Origin: DATMER01 sp036266195
GTDB lineage: Bacteria; Acidobacteriota; Thermoanaerobaculia; Multivoradales; UBA5704
Assembly (NCBI GenBank): GCA_036266195.1
Contig: DATANP010000037.1
Location: 1-5,970, forward strand
DNA: 5,970 nt
Reading direction: 5' to 3'
This document shows, in pieces, positions 4,764-5,970 of this stretch. Made by a program: the position numbers and the translations under genes. The notes under the pieces were generated by a model that was not told the origin of the DNA, made no database searches, and saw only the letters and a program-made list of their open reading frames with translations. Numbering within the stretch: position 1 is the first letter of the stretch; every line of letters starts with the position of its first letter.

Positions 4764-5322
4764 GGCGCAGGATACCGTAACCCAGGACCAGCAGGTGCGC
4801 GCGGTCCACCAGGATCTCCGCGGCCAGTCCCGACAGCGCGCCCACCACGACTCCGGCCGCCACGTCGAGCGGATAGTGGGCTCCGAGGTAGACCCGCGAG
4901 AGCGCGATGCCCAGGGCGAGCATCAGCGTCAGGGCGCCGAGGCCGATCCCCTCGCCGGACAGGGCCACGGCGATCGCGAAGGCCGCCGCCGTGTGGCCGG
5001 ACGGGAACGAGAAGGAGTCCGGGTTCTCGGCCAGCGCGGCGAAGCCTCCAATGCCGCCGATACTGCAGTCCGGACGAGCCCGGCAGCAGAGCCGCTTGAG
5101 GATCTGAGAGGACGCGACCGCGAGCGTGGCACCCAGCCCGAGGAGCCAGGCGTAGCGCGGCCCGCTCCCGCCGGAGAGCCCGAGCGCCAGACCCACCGTC
5201 ACCCAGGTCGCGGGATCGCCCAGCCGGGTGAAGCCCTTCATCAGCCGGGTCAGGAAGGCCGACTCCCAACGCCGGACGCCGAGGAGCAGAGCCTGATCCA
5301 TCATCATCATGCGCTTCCACAT
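4753..5322 (-). CDS. PAP2-family membrane phosphatase
   Basis: A 189-aa integral membrane protein with all three parts of the acid-phosphatase/PAP2 signature: KRLCCRARP (K76-x6-R83-P84), PSGH (107-110), and SRVYLGAHYPLD (S142-R143-x5-H149-x3-D153). Hydrophobic segments at about 40-72, 111-122, 127-141 and 154-170 suit the usual helical bundle with the active site on the periplasmic face. Members dephosphorylate lipid phosphates, such as undecaprenyl pyrophosphate, phosphatidic acid or phosphatidylglycerophosphate; the sequence alone does not say which. The start is uncertain: ATG at 5322 or one of four consecutive ATGs at 5310-5299. A GGAAG sequence lies just before that run and is best spaced for the second or third of them. 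It heads a compact minus-strand block with the glycosyltransferase gene 17 bases downstream, so removal of lipid phosphate and glycosylation of a lipid may be linked (inference). Confidence 0.88.
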   Translation of the reverse strand: MWKRMMMMDQALLLGVRRWESAFLTRLMKGFTRLGDPATWVTVGLALGLSGGSGPRYAWLLGLGATLAVASSQILKRLCCRARPDCSIGGIGGFAALAENPDSFSFPSGHTAAAFAIAVALSGEGIGLGALTLMLALGIALSRVYLGAHYPLDVAAGVVVGALSGLAAEILVDRAHLLVLGYGILRLAA

Positions 5323-5403
5323 GTTCGCAGGATCGCTGGTGCCCGTGACAGCCCCATGGCGCCCTGGTCACAGGATGGCGAGAATGTGCTAGAACGTACG
5401 CCC
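5323..5403. promoter_or_regulatory. Divergent promoter region between PAP2 and nitrilase-family genes
   Basis: This 81-bp gap lies between two divergent genes. A plus-strand candidate promoter is listed separately. GTGAC (5345-5349) and GTCAC (5367-5371) form a short spaced inverted repeat that could be a binding site, but five bases per arm is within what chance gives. No minus-strand promoter for the PAP2 gene stood out. Confidence 0.35.
5367..5395 (+). promoter_or_regulatory. Candidate promoter for the nitrilase-family gene, possibly leaderless
   Basis: GTCACA (5367-5372; four of six matches to TTGACA) is 17 bases before TAGAAC (5390-5395; four of six matches to TATAAT), and TGC just before it resembles an extended -10. 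The hexamer ends eight bases before the ATG at 5404, so the transcript would have almost no leader, in line with the absence of a Shine-Dalgarno sequence near the start. The last base of the -10 is C instead of the usual T, which weakens the case. Confidence 0.3.
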
Positions 5404-5970
5404 ATGTTTCTTGCCGCCGCCGTCCAGCTCAACTGCACCTCGAACGAAGAGGCCAACTGGGAGAGCGCCCGCAGCCTGATCGAGCGCGCCGCCGGACACG
5501 GCGCAACGTTCGTCGCCACCCCGGAAAACACCAACTACCTCGGCCCGCACGACGAGAAGGTGCGCCGCGCCGAGCCGCTCGACGGCCCCACCTGCACGCG
5601 CTTCGCGGACCTGGCCCGCCGCCTGGGCATCCACCTCCTGCTCGGCTCGTTCAACGAGAAGAGCGACGAGGAGCGGCGCTGCTTCAACACGAGCGTCCTG
5701 TTCGGACCGGACGGCGGCATCCTGGCCACCTACCGCAAGATGCACCTGTTCGACGTGGACGTGCCCGGCGGCCCCCGCTTCGCGGAGTCGGACACCTGCA
5801 AGCCCGGCGACGCCGTGACGGTGGTCGAGACCCCGCTCGCCCGCTTCGGCCTGTCGATCTGCTACGACCTGCGCTTCCCGGAGCTCTACCGGGCGATGAC
5901 CGACCGGGGCGCCCAGGTGCTGATGGTCCCCGCCGCCTTCACGCTCGCCACGGGCAAGGACCACTGGGAG
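5404..5970 (+). CDS. Nitrilase-superfamily carbon-nitrogen hydrolase, Nit-type (C-terminus beyond window)
   Basis: The first 189 codons are present and the frame is open at the right edge; family members are usually about 265-290 aa, so roughly two thirds is here. All three catalytic residues are visible: E41 in VATPENTNYL, K112 in TYRKMHLFDVDV, and the nucleophile C153 in GLSICYDLRFPELYR. The HLFDVDVPGG stretch, and PAAFTLATGKDHWE at the end, point to the Nit1/Nit2-like branch, which hydrolyses omega-amides such as deaminated glutathione or 2-oxoglutaramate, rather than to true nitrilases or N-carbamylputrescine amidases. The exact substrate is not certain. The protein has no signal peptide and should be cytoplasmic. 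The ATG at 5404 is chosen because MFLAAAVQLN is the normal beta-strand start of the fold; no Shine-Dalgarno sequence is visible. It is divergent from the PAP2 gene, and its link to the rest of the window is unknown. Confidence 0.9.
   Translation, partial: MFLAAAVQLNCTSNEEANWESARSLIERAAGHGATFVATPENTNYLGPHDEKVRRAEPLDGPTCTRFADLARRLGIHLLLGSFNEKSDEERRCFNTSVLFGPDGGILATYRKMHLFDVDVPGGPRFAESDTCKPGDAVTVVETPLARFGLSICYDLRFPELYRAMTDRGAQVLMVPAAFTLATGKDHWE

Noticed and set aside
3572..4780. 402-residue plus-strand open frame opposite the glycosyltransferase gene
   Set aside because: Typical antisense shadow in GC-rich DNA; the minus strand carries recognisable motifs and the plus-strand translation has none.
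4736..5371. Upstream extension of the glycosyltransferase frame through the PAP2 gene
   Set aside because: It runs in a different frame across a gene with all three PAP2 motifs; the ATG at 4735 directly precedes the expected first beta strand.
5345..5371. GTGAC...GTCAC operator upstream of the nitrilase-family gene
   Set aside because: Five-base arms do not extend and could be chance; only noted within the promoter region.

Overview
The window is GC-rich bacterial DNA (about two thirds or more G+C in most genes). It has a Gram-negative style gene set: a DsbD-type periplasmic redox protein, a secreted thioredoxin-fold protein, a membrane PAP2 phosphatase and a lipid-type glycosyltransferase. 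Gene content and codon style would suit an Acidobacteriota-like or similar high-GC Gram-negative lineage, but nothing here fixes the taxon.

Layout. On the minus strand, 1-1282 holds a two-gene redox operon. A DsbD N-terminal-domain protein (161-1282) is followed, with a 1-nt overlap, by a secreted redoxin that runs off the left edge. Divergent from it, across a 54-bp gap, is a complete mtaB (1337-2557, plus strand), a tRNA methylthiotransferase. Convergent to mtaB is a minus-strand block (5322 down to 2750) of four tightly packed genes: a PAP2-family phosphatase, an MGDG-synthase/MurG-like glycosyltransferase, a PIN-domain (VapC-like) toxin and a 77-aa antitoxin-like partner. On the right, a nitrilase-superfamily amidohydrolase (5404 onward, plus strand) diverges from the PAP2 gene and runs off the right edge.

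The gap between the converging mtaB and toxin-antitoxin genes is rich in palindromes. It holds seven 20-bp tandem repeats, each a hairpin, and a separate 6-bp-stem hairpin. A REP-like palindrome lies just beyond, inside the 3' end of the antitoxin-like gene. The toxin-antitoxin pair has clearly lower G+C (about 52-57% in the lines counted) than its neighbours and is joined to the glycosyltransferase gene by an ATGA stop/start overlap, so it looks like an acquired module now read with a housekeeping operon.

Most worth a second look: (i) the DsbD-like protein keeps the periplasmic sensor domain but lacks the CcdA-like electron-transfer core; (ii) the 20-bp hairpin array; (iii) the palindrome-encoded tail of the antitoxin-like protein; (iv) an 8-bp hairpin covering the ribosome-binding region between the PAP2 and glycosyltransferase genes; (v) -10-like hexamers exactly 8 nt before the ATG of both plus-strand genes, suggesting leaderless transcripts. 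No tRNA, rRNA, CRISPR, transposase or replication origin was seen.
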